DNA of 64,000 bases. It comes from Siphonodentalium dalli (taxonomy: Eukaryota; Mollusca; Scaphopoda; Gadilida; Siphonodentaliidae). A program made the translations under genes and the position numbers. The DNA lies in the NCBI GenBank assembly GCA_032622095.1, contig CP136069.1:65805319-65869318 (forward strand), written 5' to 3'. The notes under the pieces were generated by a model, which searched no databases, was not told where the DNA came from, and saw nothing but the letters and a program-made list of their open reading frames with translations. This document shows positions 48,297 through 61,446 of the stretch, piece after piece. Position 1 is the first letter of the stretch, and each line of letters opens with the position of its first letter.

Positions 48297-51200
48297 GTGG
48301 GGGGGGGGGGGGTGCAGAAGGGCAGAATAAACAAGCCGGTCCAGATTATAATTTTCTGAATAGTGTTGGTTAATATAACCTGCACCAATGTCAGTTATTT
48401 TGAATTTGAGTAGGTCAAAAAAGTACAAATTCTTAGATGCTTAAATCAACAAATGAACAATATTATTTACAATAATTTTCATGTTTTCGTTTGGACAATG
48501 ACAGTGACCGAATGCTTATAATCAGCCTTGAGAATGAACTGACGATCTACATAAAGATAATTGCAATTTTTTCTATGGTTGAAGTGCAGAACCATGCACA
48601 ACAATTCCACTGTCATATCTAATACCTATTTTGATAGTCTGAATGTCCCAATTAAGAGCAATAAATTAGTATCTTTATTTTGTGGCTAGAAAATTAAGTG
48701 GCCCTTTAATGACAGAATAGCAGAGAGTTGACTAGGTATCTCACCTGTAATACTGTGCCATTTCCCGTCACAGAGAGCGTTCTTTGTGTTTTTATTAAAG
48801 TCTGTGCTTGAGTTGTAGATTCCAGCACCATTGTCCATGGAGAATACAAGCTGAAATGAAAGCAAATCAGGTCAATTTCGGCTAATGATGGCTGAATCTG
48901 CAAGAACAAAATTCTTCACTATGATTGGTTGCTTTGGGTCAAGCATATTTAGCTTATTAGCCTAGCTAACAACTGATAAATTCGGGGTTTAGCATTATCT
49001 CAAAAGCTAGGCCATATCATTTAAGTTAAGTTTTATGAGTAAAGAAAGACAACGGAAACTTATCTATCCAAATGGCTACAGACACAGCTTACAAAACAAG
49101 TGCACCGCTGGGATGAGGTAACGCCCCCGACTGTACAATCAGACAAACTTTCTGGTTAAGCGCTATAAAAATGCCACATGTTGTTCTATATTAGCTTCAA
49201 ATTTGGTCTGGTGCCACAAAAATAGAAGGAAAACTGAATTTTCTAAAAATAAAACTGAATTTTTTAAGTCGAAAAAGGGTCAATAACTCTCACAACAATT
49301 ATCTGATTGAACCAAAATTTTACCTTGCCCTGTATTGCGATATTGGTAATACACAAAAAAACGGGTTTTGCAAATAAACAATCCAAAATCAAGTTATCAT
49401 CTGGAAACCAAAAAAAGTAGCAGAAAACCTGAATTTTCTAAGTCCAAAAAGGGGCGTAACTCTGGAAAAAATGGGCGGACGAAACCACGGCTATGGGGAA
49501 ATCTTGTCCCCCCGGCTGGTCTATTGGCATACCAAAGATCAACTGAATTGAATTAGCGAAACCAAAGTTATGAGTTGAAACGTTCGTATGCCACAGAAAA
49601 CTGAATTTTCTAAGTCCAAAAAGGGGCGTAACCCCTGGTAACTCTGGAAAAAATGGGCGGACGAAACCGCAGTTATGAGGAAATCTTGTCCCCCCGGCTG
49701 GTCTATTAGCATACCAAAGATCAACTGAATTGAGTTAGCGAAACCAAAGTTATGAGTTGAAACGTTCGTACGGACGGCTCGACGGACGGAAGGAGGGCTC
49801 CACTATATACCCCCAAATCTCCATCGGAGATCGGGGGCATAACAATTGTTTGAGTGGGTATATTTCGTAGTTGTAATAACTTAGAAGAATAAAATTTGTT
49901 ACAGATCTGAACAAAGACAAAGACAGAAATGCATTGTTATGGTACAGTAATGCCCTAAATAATGGACTCCTTAACAACAGCAGAATTATGGGTAATTTTT
50001 CAGGATTTAGTCAGAAATATGGCTTGTTGCCATTCATTGGAAAGCTCTGAGTGAGAGCTTTCCGATGAATGGGAACAAGCCATATTTCTGACTAAATCCT
50101 GAAAAATTACCCATATTTCTGTTGTTAAAGAGTGGATTATTTAGGGCATTACTGTATTAGGATATACAACTTTTCGATAATTTAGCACTTGAGACCCACT
50201 GATTCATTTCTAGAAATATTTAGCTATAACTTCAACAAACTGGCAAACTTTATTTAACTTGGTAGCTAAACATACCAACAATGAATTAAAAGGCATTTCT
50301 CTGCCTGTCATTATCATCACAAATTAAGAATAGACCGTTCCGTTGTATATATGAGAAATATATTCAATAATAAAATGCCGATAGCTAGGCCACACAGCGA
50401 TGTCGGTCATATGCAGAATGAGGTCCCCAAAGAGTGAATTTAAGTGATGCTATCCCGCACACTGGGCTAGCATCACCAAATTCACTCTCTGGGACCTCAT
50501 TCTGCTTAGGCCTGAATGAGCAAAAGCAGAATGAGGTTCCCAGAGGGTGAATTTGGTGATGCTAGCCAGCGGTGCGGAATAGCGCCACTAAATTCACCCT
50601 CTGGAAACCTCATTCTGCATATGACAGGCACACTATTTGCAGGCTTGTGGTTTTATATGACCGGTGGCTTTTTTTCAGAAATGAAAATTTTTATTCTGGA
50701 AACAATCATTGAATCAAACTTTGCTTCCAACTGTTTATGGTGTTAACATATTTGATTAGATACCAGGATAATAATTGGCATATTCTTAGTCGAAAAAGGG
50801 GAATAGCTCCATCAGAAATTATCGATCCGAACCCAAATTCCAAATTTACCTGTATTTTTATGTTCTTATAGCATATATTTAATTTTAAAGCTATGGGCTA
50901 CTCATAACTTGAGTTATCATACCGGTACAGACAACAAAATAATCAGCAAATTCTAAGTTGATAAGGGCCATAACTCCAACAACAATGGTCGGATCGGGTC
51001 CAAATTCGAACTTGGATCGGGACTTTCTCATATGAAGGCCGTGTATCAAGTTTCTTCAAATTGTGTCAAATATTATTCAAGTTATCATACGGACAACAAA
51101 CATTTCGGATGGACACGCAGACGGACCAGACACACACACAAACAAACACCCTCATTTCTATAGTCTCCCAAAATTTGGTGTTAACTCACCTGACCATCAA

Positions 51201-54200
51201 CAAGCTGCAGCATTACAAAATCTTTGTCGGTCGAGTGGATAGCGAAGATGACGCCATTCATTGAGCGGGGTTTGATATCAATGCTGAAGTCAATAGATTT
51301 TCCAACACCCAGAGTGTCAACTGGAAGAGTAAGTATCAATCAGTTAGTATATATTGGATGTTCTATGATAATTTCTATTTGTGAAAGCAAAAACTGAAAA
51401 ACTATGGAATATGAATATGTTGTTAATGTACATGAATAATCATATTGTCGAAAAAAGTCCAAACACATCTCTGTAATACTTAGGCCTTGAGTGGCACACA
51501 TTGTCATTCGTTTAGCATTAGCCTGATTACATGTGTATTGAGACCTCATGTACATACGTAGTTTGATGTTTCCACCGTCGCCATAGAAATAGGTTCCGAT
51601 ATCAGCTTCGGTATAACATGGCTTGATCTCCACCCTGCTGGATGGGTTGCCAAAGTTCTTTCCTGTGAGTTTGAAGCCCTTCATACAACCAACAAATCCT
51701 ACATTGGCTTTCTGAAAATGAAATCAATTCTGAGATTATAGAAAGTCCTCAATCCATTTATCAACAGAAACCAAGTCTATTGATAAACCAACAATCTAAT
51801 CGAGAGGTGTATGGCTGTAACACAAACTCCTACAGACAGTAAGACAGCAAGTAATCAACTCGTATACAGTAATGCCCTAATTAATCGACTGCTTAACTAC
51901 AGCAGAATTATGGGTAACTTTTCAGGATTTAGTCGGAAATATGGCTCGTTGCCATTCATCGGAAAGCTCTCGGGGAGAGCTTTCCGATGAATGGCAACAA
52001 GCCATATTTCCGACTAAATCCGGAAAAGTTACCCATAATTCTGCTGTAGTTAAGCAGTCGATTAATTAGGGCATTGCTGTATCTGTAGCATGTATCCCTT
52101 CATCTCATTGTTAATATACAATTCCAGATTAAAAAAAGAACGATAACTCTAGAATGGAAATGGCAAACAACAGGCTCCTTGTGTCCAAATAAGTCTGATA
52201 ATTGAACTAGAGGTTGGCTGTCCCAATGGGACTAAGCAAGCCTGAGGTTAGTGTGCATCTCATTTGCAGAATGAGGTCCCCAGAGGGTGAATTTAGTGAT
52301 GCTATCCTGCATTGCATCATCTGCTATGGGAGACATAGACTCAGACTAAATTTCCCAAATGGTGAATATTGTGATGTACACCCATTGGGAACCTTGGTTA
52401 TGCAATGTGTCATCTGCCAATTTGGGGATATGGAGAAACTAAACTAAAAAAAGAAATAGAATTTATGTGAGGAAGTTTTTAAAGAAATTTGATAATAAAG
52501 AAATTGTCCAGAGAAGATGAGGCCTAAGCAGAATGAGGTCCCCAGAGGTTGAATTTATTGATGCTAGCCCACTATGCGGGATAGCGTCATTAAATTCACC
52601 CTTTGGGGACCTCATTCTGCAATTGACAGCCACACTAAATTCAGGCTTGCTAAGGATATCCCCATGGCAACCAGTGAACTAGATCAATCCCAATAAGGAC
52701 ATATTGTGTATGGTAAACAGATTTCAGGTTTGGTGATCTTTTTTATTTTTTTTAAATAAATCAAAAAAATTGATTTATTTGATTTAAATCAAGATTTGTT
52801 TTTATAACTGTTATGAAAATATGTCATTGTGGAATTTCTCTGATAAATGAAGGTTCTGAAAGGTGTTGCTTATTATATCCAAGGCTGGATTAATCAGAAT
52901 TCTATGATTGTATTAGTATTTAATATTTTTTGTATACCAATCAAACACAAATATCATGGCAGTACAGATATAGCGATCATGTACTTTATGCATACACTAA
53001 GGACCATGTGGGTTCCAATGTTGTGATATCTGGAAATGTAGACTTTTGCTAATAAATTTAGTAAATTTTCACTGAAAACTGTATATTATCAATCACGTTT
53101 GCTCTCAGTGACAGTAATCACATCATATATCGAGTATAGACACTAGATAACTAAAGTAGTTAGATGGCAGAGTATATGGTAGAGTTACTCAGTTAGCATT
53201 TACATTTATGGCAATCAGAGAAGGAAAGAGAATTAAACAGTGTAGTTGTAAACAATACTAACAATGCTAAGCGGAACAGGCCATTTGCTGGAGCAGTAAA
53301 TACAGTACCATGTAGTATACCTGTAGTTTCTATAGGGTTGATAATTACAGTACAATTTCATATCTATTATCCAATCTGTTTACTGTTTAATCATAGTCAT
53401 GTTATAGTTTACAGAAACATTGTTAGATATTGCAGTTCTTGAATTTTTATCATGATTTAAAAACAATTTGATTTAAATCAATGATTTTTTTGAAACAAAT
53501 CATTGATTTAAATCAATGATTTAAATCACTTGATTTAAATCGGCCAACCCTGACAGATTCTGATTTTATATTTAACTTACTGTGAGGTATTTAGCAGCCT
53601 TCTTAGCAACATCTTCAGGGAAGCCTCCAATGTAGTAAGGCTTTCGTACATTCACGGTTCTTGTTGGTCCTCGTGACTTCGCCTTTCCTATTTCTTGGCC
53701 GTCAATTGTGAGAGTACCTTCAACAAGACGACGACTAAATACAACCTGAAATATTAGAAATATTCTCTTATTATATTTTGCTAATGTAAAAGTAAAAACA
53801 GATCAATAACATAATATGTCCCGTTTTTTAAAATGGGCGTATAAAAATCTATGTTGCAGAAACTGATAGCATTTGACAATTTCTAAAATAATTTGGCAAA
53901 AGTAAATTTGGTCCAGAGCAGACCTTGCTTAATGTCTGTTTAAAAAATGTTGCAATGAGATCATCCATCATCTGATTGTCAAGTTGGTCACTGCAGATTT
54001 TCAAATCCCATCCCAAATTGTGACCCTTGGAAAATTCTGCTAATGATGTGAATACAAATGTCTGCCGCGTTCGACATAATCGATCATTCCATCCTTATTA
54101 AGCAGCTCTCTTAAAAAACTAGACTATTGTAACGTCATTCTCGCCGATATCTCAACTGAACATTTGGATAAATTGCAAAAAGTAATTGATGTTGCTGCAA

Positions 54201-57200
54201 GGATTGTTTCCCCTATGACAAAAAATTTCACATGTAACGACTACAAATGTGCGTCATTCTGTTAAAAAAAATCAGAATCTAATTCAAGCATTCTCCCCGT
54301 ATTATCTCAATATTTTGATAAACTTTTAAGCATGTATGTTCTACCTATGAGTCTGAGGTCAAAGACACAAGCTCTAATACATATTCCATCAAAAAATTTG
54401 AAAACTTATGGCGATAGAGCTTTTGATTTGTATGCTCCAAATGTTTGGAACTCACTGAGACACGACACAAGATTTTAAAACTCTTGACCGAATTAAAATC
54501 TGTGTTAAACAGTGAATTATTCTGTGCTTACTTATGGGGAAGTTATCTCAGATGTTGTTAAACAATTTTTATGTAAGTGTTAATGTTATGTCAGCTCTTG
54601 TGTATAGGTCTATGATGTGTGTATAGATGTATGTGTGCATCAGGTGTGATAGAGGGCAGGGTACTAGTAGGAATGTATGCACTCTGGGCCATCTGGGATA
54701 AAGCGCTATATAAATATTATTTATTATTATTATATCTACAGTAATGCCCTAAGTAATTGACTCCTTAACCACAGCAGAATTATGGGTAACTTTTCAGGAT
54801 TTAGTCGGAAATATGGCTCGTTGCCATTCATCGGAAAGCTCTCACTGAGAGCTTTCCGATGAATGGCAACGAGCCATATTTCCGACTAAATCCTGAAAAA
54901 TTACCCATAATTCTGCTGTGGTTAAGGAGTCGATTATTTAGGGCATTACTGTACCAAGTAGGATTGGTTTGTTTATCAGTGTTTATCGTCGTTTGAGCTG
55001 CTGGAACATTAGGAACCTTGCTATATCCCTTTCTATACTAAATTAATTCTCCCACTCAGTTATAAAAGTATGGATGGTTGGAGCAAAAGATAAGCAGACA
55101 ACAGATAATAGAAAGTGCAGAAGGAATCCTATCTATTGGTGGTAAATGTTCAGATAATAAGATTGTTGAACTTATTATCTGGACATTTCCTAAAGGATAA
55201 TTACTCGTCGATGTGTATTTAGTATAGAAAGGGATATGCTTGACTCATGTCAGTTGATAGACATAACAGCTGAGGTAATAGTATAGTCAAGGGCCATGTG
55301 CCCAATGACGTTATATAAGACTTCAGTATTATCTTCGTACACACCTTATGCCACTGGTCGTCATTGTAAGCATTTGCACTGACGACCTTTCCATCACCGC
55401 TTCCACAGTTGAATCCAAAGACAACCTTTCCAGTATCCATCCATAGACCTATGAAATCCACATGACTAGCATCGTGTATATAAAACATAGCACCATCTGT
55501 TGCTGTCGTCTTAAATTCAAGCTCGAAGGAACCACTGAAAAATAATAAACATACATGCGAACATTTTTATTAATCAAAAGAATATCCCATGTTCAAAATG
55601 TCTAACTATCAATTTACGATGACTTAATTTCCGTGGTTTCATGTTGTAGTAACCCTTTCAGTGCCAAGTCCGATATTTGTATCAACCCATATTTCCTTGA
55701 TCATTTTTCAAATTTATTGATTATAATAATGTGATACATTGATGGAAAGAGCTCAAGGAAATATGGGTTGATACAAATATCGGACTTGGCACTGAAAGGG
55801 TTAACACAAAAATGTCAGACCAACTCGCATCCAAACTCCATGAACTTTGAATGCCAAAATCTCATTAATAACAACACTGTTCGATATAATTTTTTGCAGT
55901 ATCCGAGATGAGTGGTTGTGATGGTTCATTAGTCTAATAACTTGCTGACGTAATTGGGAAATATAGAAGAAAAAAGAATTGAAATTGCCAGGCTTGATAT
56001 ATTGCTGGCATTTTCTAGCAAATTATTACGTAGGTTACCGGCCCTACTGTTCTATGGAGTGAATAGATATATGAATGTTAATATTAAACGAACCCAGCTT
56101 TGTATCTCGAAGGGAATCTGGTGAATTCCAATCTACTTTCTTTAGATGCTCCGAAGTACAGACCATCTTCCTCACCGAAGTCGTCAATGTTATTATTGGG
56201 GGTGAATGTGCACTTCACCTGGGCATCTGTGTCTGTAAACAAATAAAACAGTGTTCATACTGAGGCCTGAGAATATGGTGCTGGACATTTGCAGAATGAG
56301 GTCCCCAGAGGGTGAATTTAGTGACACTATCCCGCATAGCGGGCTAGCATCACCAAATTCACCCTATGGGGACCTCATACTGCATGGCCTCATCTGCTAT
56401 GGGAGACAGACTCAGATTGAAATTTGAAATGGTGCATATTGTGATGTACACCCATTGGGAACCTCGATTATGCAATGTGTCGTCTGCCAATTAGGGGATA
56501 TTGAGAAACTAAACTAAAAAAGAAATAGAATCTATGTGAAATTTGATAACAATGAAACTTTCCAGAGAAGATGAGGCCTAAGCAGAATGAGGTCCCCAGA
56601 GGGTGAATTTAGCCTGCTATGCATGATAGCGTCACTAAATTCACCCTCTGGGGACCTCATTCTGCAAATGACAGGCACATTAAACTCAGACTTGGTGCCA
56701 CCCCGCATAACCAAATTCACCCTCTGGGGACCTCATTCTGCTTGTATCTATAGTCTCAAATTAACATTGTTTTTAGTTACTTTGTCCCTTCTGTCCTGTT
56801 TCTATATCCCTTAATTTGCAGAAGATAAAATGCATAATTGGGAACGAAAATGAATTCTCTTGACAGAAATGAGTAATATAGTATGACATTGTAAAATAAG
56901 TGGGCATAATTATTATAATATCAAGTTGATGCAGTTATAGTAATATGCAATATTTAGTGTTGACTGAGATAAACATGGGTGATAAGATTGGTTGAACAAT
57001 TTTGTCAACACGAAAAGACACATTTAAAATGGCACTATATTTTTTCTTGAAGTTGTCTTGACTGCCTCTTTGGTTGCGATAAGGAAATCAATATTAATTT
57101 GTTTTAACCCCAGCCATTTCAAGATCATTTTTCCTTACTAAAATGTGATTATGTAATAAAAAAGGATCTCAAATTTGTTGCAATTCTATACAAAATTTAT

Positions 57201-60200
57201 TAACCTCATCCACTAAAGCTCGGCTAGAATAGAATTTAAGTGCACTCGGTTAATAATTTTTGTATAGAATTGCGACTCATTAGAGATCTTCTATATAGTA
57301 ATATGCAATGTACGCAATTATAGTAATATGCATTCTAGGCCTATGTGTATTCACCTGGAGCATCCGTTGTCACCTCCTTCTCCTCCTCCTCGAATTTAGC
57401 GGATGGATCTGGGAGAGGACATCCGGCTAAAGAGGCCCCACGTCGGTTAGACTCAGTCAGAGTGGCAAAGTTGAAGAACCTGCAACACATGCATTAGGCC
57501 ATTAAAATGAAAATATTTGTATTCTCGGGCAATTAGATCTCAACTTTTAGATCAGGCCTCAAAATATTTCCAGCATGAGGGTGAATTTAGTGATGTTAGC
57601 CCGCTGTGTGGGTAGTGTCACTAAATTCATCCTATGGGGAACTCATTCTGCAAATGTCCAGCACCTTATTTTGAGTCCTGTCTTTGACAATCATATTGTG
57701 GAGTCGTGCTCCATGGTCCAGTGGTTAGCGTGTCCGACTTGTAATCACTGTCAACACAATCAAGATGAGTTGCCACCCCGGCAGTGGAATATTGTGATTT
57801 TCATACAGTAGCTTGGTCAAATTAAGCGATGTGTGATTGTCAAATTGTACGTTGTTCAAATATCGCACCATGTTGACAGAACTGTGTTATGATATTATGA
57901 TTGCGTGACCTGGTTGGATGATTGGAAATGTTTAGTGTCTGATATCTAAGCAGTGTTCAGACAGCCACCTTGTGTCCTTCTATTGTATTGCCGTGGACGT
58001 GTTTTTAAATCCTACATTTGACTTGTAAAAAGGATGCAATACACCAGTCTGATTGCCTTTAGTAACATTGTGCAAATTCCAACTTCCAAAACAAAGTACA
58101 CAACTGATTCATGCGAAACTCCTTTCAGTTCAAAATTGACAACCACAAATTTTAACATATATTACCTTCCATTGACGGTAACGTCCCCGATACATCCAAC
58201 TGTCCTGACTGACGTCGGGGCCATTCCGGGCGCGATGATGAATCCTTCTGGCAGACCGCCAAAGTACAGCGGGAGATCTGTCTCCTGGTGATATTTATCT
58301 CCCTCCGCTGTTCTCTGTACCAACTCCTCATCATCTACCATCAACTTCAACCTGCGTACAGGTAAACAAAATCATTCTAAATCATCAACAACTCCTCATC
58401 ATCTACCATCAACTTCAACCTGCGTACAGGTAAACAAAATCATTCTAAATCATCAACAACTCCTCATCATCTACCACCAACTTCAACCTGCGTACAGGTA
58501 AACAAAATAATTCTAAATCATCAACAACTCCTCATCATCTACCATCAACTTCAACCTGCATACAGGTAAACAAAATCATTCTAAATCATCAACAATAAAG
58601 GTAAACACATGTATTCTAAACCATCAACAACCAATACAGGTAAACACATGTATTCTAAATCATCAATTATGTGTCTATATCATGAAATATCAACTTGTCA
58701 AAAATGTTCGTTATTGTAAAAAATGTTTAAATATGTATTCAGGGTTCCAGTCTACCAGTTGCAACAACAACAACAAACACAATGTAATTTAAAATAGTTT
58801 TGCTTTGGTCCACTGAGAAAATGTTGACAACCAAGTTTGAAATATAAAACATTTTTGAATAAGTATCACATAAAATCGTCCTTGGGCATATTTTTGTGGT
58901 CAGCATTTCCTCCTAGCAACTCATTCATTTAGTGTACTAGTATTCTAATTTCTATAAACTACCAATAATGAGCACACCTTCTAGATTTGCATTCAAAGTT
59001 TAAATGTTTAAACAACTGATAATGTCGATGCATTACAAGTAGTGCACCGATGAGGATGTTTGGCCAACTTAGTCTCGTTAACACATTCATCATTCGCACG
59101 ACTTTTGTTTTACGTAACCCGTACGCGAACGAACCGAATGTTCACATCAAATTTTATGCACTGAAGCTGGAAGTGGTGGTTCAAACTTTGTGTGGATTTG
59201 ACCTCAGGTGGAATTGTTCGACAAAAAACTTACTTGAGGCCTCTTTTGACGATTGACAAATAGTGCCATTTGCCGTCGTTGAAGTTGTTGGCTTTAGTAT
59301 GAAGGGTGGTGAGCTGTTCTCCTGGGTCGCTTGATACAACAAGGTGTCCATCGATGACAGCCACCGAGAACGCACTCTTCTGAAATCACCATTAAAGAGG
59401 AGGTCTTATCTTATTATCTGAACATTTCCAAAGGGAACTACCTGTCATTGAGTGTTTACTATAGAAAAGGTTAAAATATGATAGACTACAGTAATGCCCT
59501 AAATAATCGACTCCTTAACCACAGCAGAATTACGGGTAATTTTTCAGCATTTAGTCGGAAATATGGCTTGTTGCCATACATCGGAAAGCTCTCTATTAAT
59601 GATGAGTGGTACTTGAAAACATGTTATTTTTTTAAATCTTTTTGGCCTTATCAAAGATATACTATGAGTCATTATCTATATGTCATTATACTATATGTCA
59701 TTGTTTTGACATCTTCATATTTGATTGAATACATGTTCACCCATTTGAACCTGGTTGTTCTTAATTTTATTTCATTTCATAATTTGGGCCATGAGCAAAT
59801 ATATAATGGAAATTTAACATAAGGCCAAATAAAAAAAATAATAATAATAAAAAAAAATTCTGTGTTCTCAGGCATCACCCTCTTCACTGAAATGTTCTTT
59901 CAAAAAGCCTTGTCAACTTTTTTTCACTCAATATTTTCTGTTAGAACTATTGGATTTAAACAATGAAAATATTAGTTTTTCTGGGGTTTTTCAGATTTTG
60001 ATAAAAAATATATAAATCAATAGCTTACCTCCCTCTTCTCAAAATTGAGATCAAATTGAGAATACATATATTTTATTTTCATTGCCTTATTATTAATTTG
60101 GATCCATTACAATTATCATTGGTTATTGATTTGGTTTTGATTGGTTGATTTTTTACCTGGTCCTGGTTTGCAGTGTATACCAGCAAGCTGTTATTCGCAT

Positions 60201-61408
60201 ACGTCTTCATCTTGAATGTTAAATCAAACCGGTCTCCAACGTTGTCAGAATCCATGGCAACGAATCCTGGCCGACTAGCACTGAATGATACAACTCGAGC
60301 AACCTAAAAGAATTCAGGTAATTTATATCAAAAATATTAAAATACACCATTGACACTTTGTTAAAATAATAAAATATTAAAGAATCATAATCCGAATTAA
60401 CGTCCACAAATTACAATTTCTTTGGCTTCGGGTAAAAAATATTTGATTCAAATCGATGAACCCACCCACCAAAGCGAAGAGTGATAAGATATCGATTTTT
60501 GAAATCTATTATTTTTCACCGCCGGTACTTTTTAGTGGCCTGGTAAAAAGTTGACAATGAAGATGGATAACAGAACAGAGATTTAGAGTGATTTTTTACT
60601 CAGCAAAATGACAGTCAATTAGATCTATTGTGTTTGACTTGACTGATGTTTGCCATGCATGTACATTTTAGAAATTTGTGTTGATAAAATAATCGAAGAA
60701 CAAAACCACACCATTTTGTGAAATAGTTCTTTGGTTCTAGTGTGACTTGACAAACTTAAGGTGAGAAATTACACAAACTTTGCTTGGATATTTTGTGTGC
60801 TTGATAAAGGCAATGTGTGGCTCTCTCGCTTAGTATATATATTAACCCTTCCATGACTGGAGTTTCCTGAAATTTTGCGAAAACCCCCATGCCATAGGGA
60901 GCTTCGCATATATAAGAGAAAACATTGGTCTAACAATATTTACCTTGACCTTGCAAGCCAGTCCATTCTCTTATATATGCAAGGTTCCCTATGGAGACTC
61001 CATATATAAGAGAATGCAATGGCACAGGATCTTTAATATTGCTGCACCAGCGCTACTCCCATCATGAAAGGGTTAATATTGCAGAATTCCACAAAATGTG
61101 GGTAAAATGTCGACGGTGGCAGCTTCTTATCGAGTCATCCAGGGAGATAAGCCCTGCATGGAGTTTGCCTTAATTTATTAATTTTGTATCAACAAGTTAC
61201 CTTTTCAGGACAGCCAGGAATAACACCTTTAGCCAGTTTGTTATCGTTTAGGTCCCATCCTCTGTCGTCGAAGAATACATCCATAATGCATCCATCAAAG
61301 CCGACATTTGTGGAAATGCCCCTGAAATAGAAAGAAGGTGTGTTCCATGACTGGAGCTTCAGGAAATTTTACGAAAAGCCTGTGCCAATGTATTCATTTA
61401 TTGGGAGC

Positions 61409-61446
<38 letters not shown>

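Noticed and set aside
48168-48428. Proline-rich minus ORF
   Set aside because: It is the translation of the poly-G tract, flanked by LINE remnant sequence.
57703-57795. Functional tRNA gene
   Set aside because: A-box-like sequence is present, but the acceptor and anticodon stems do not pair, so a SINE head fits better.
59050-59256. Plus ORF overlapping laminin exon d
   Set aside because: It is the antisense shadow of a well-supported exon.
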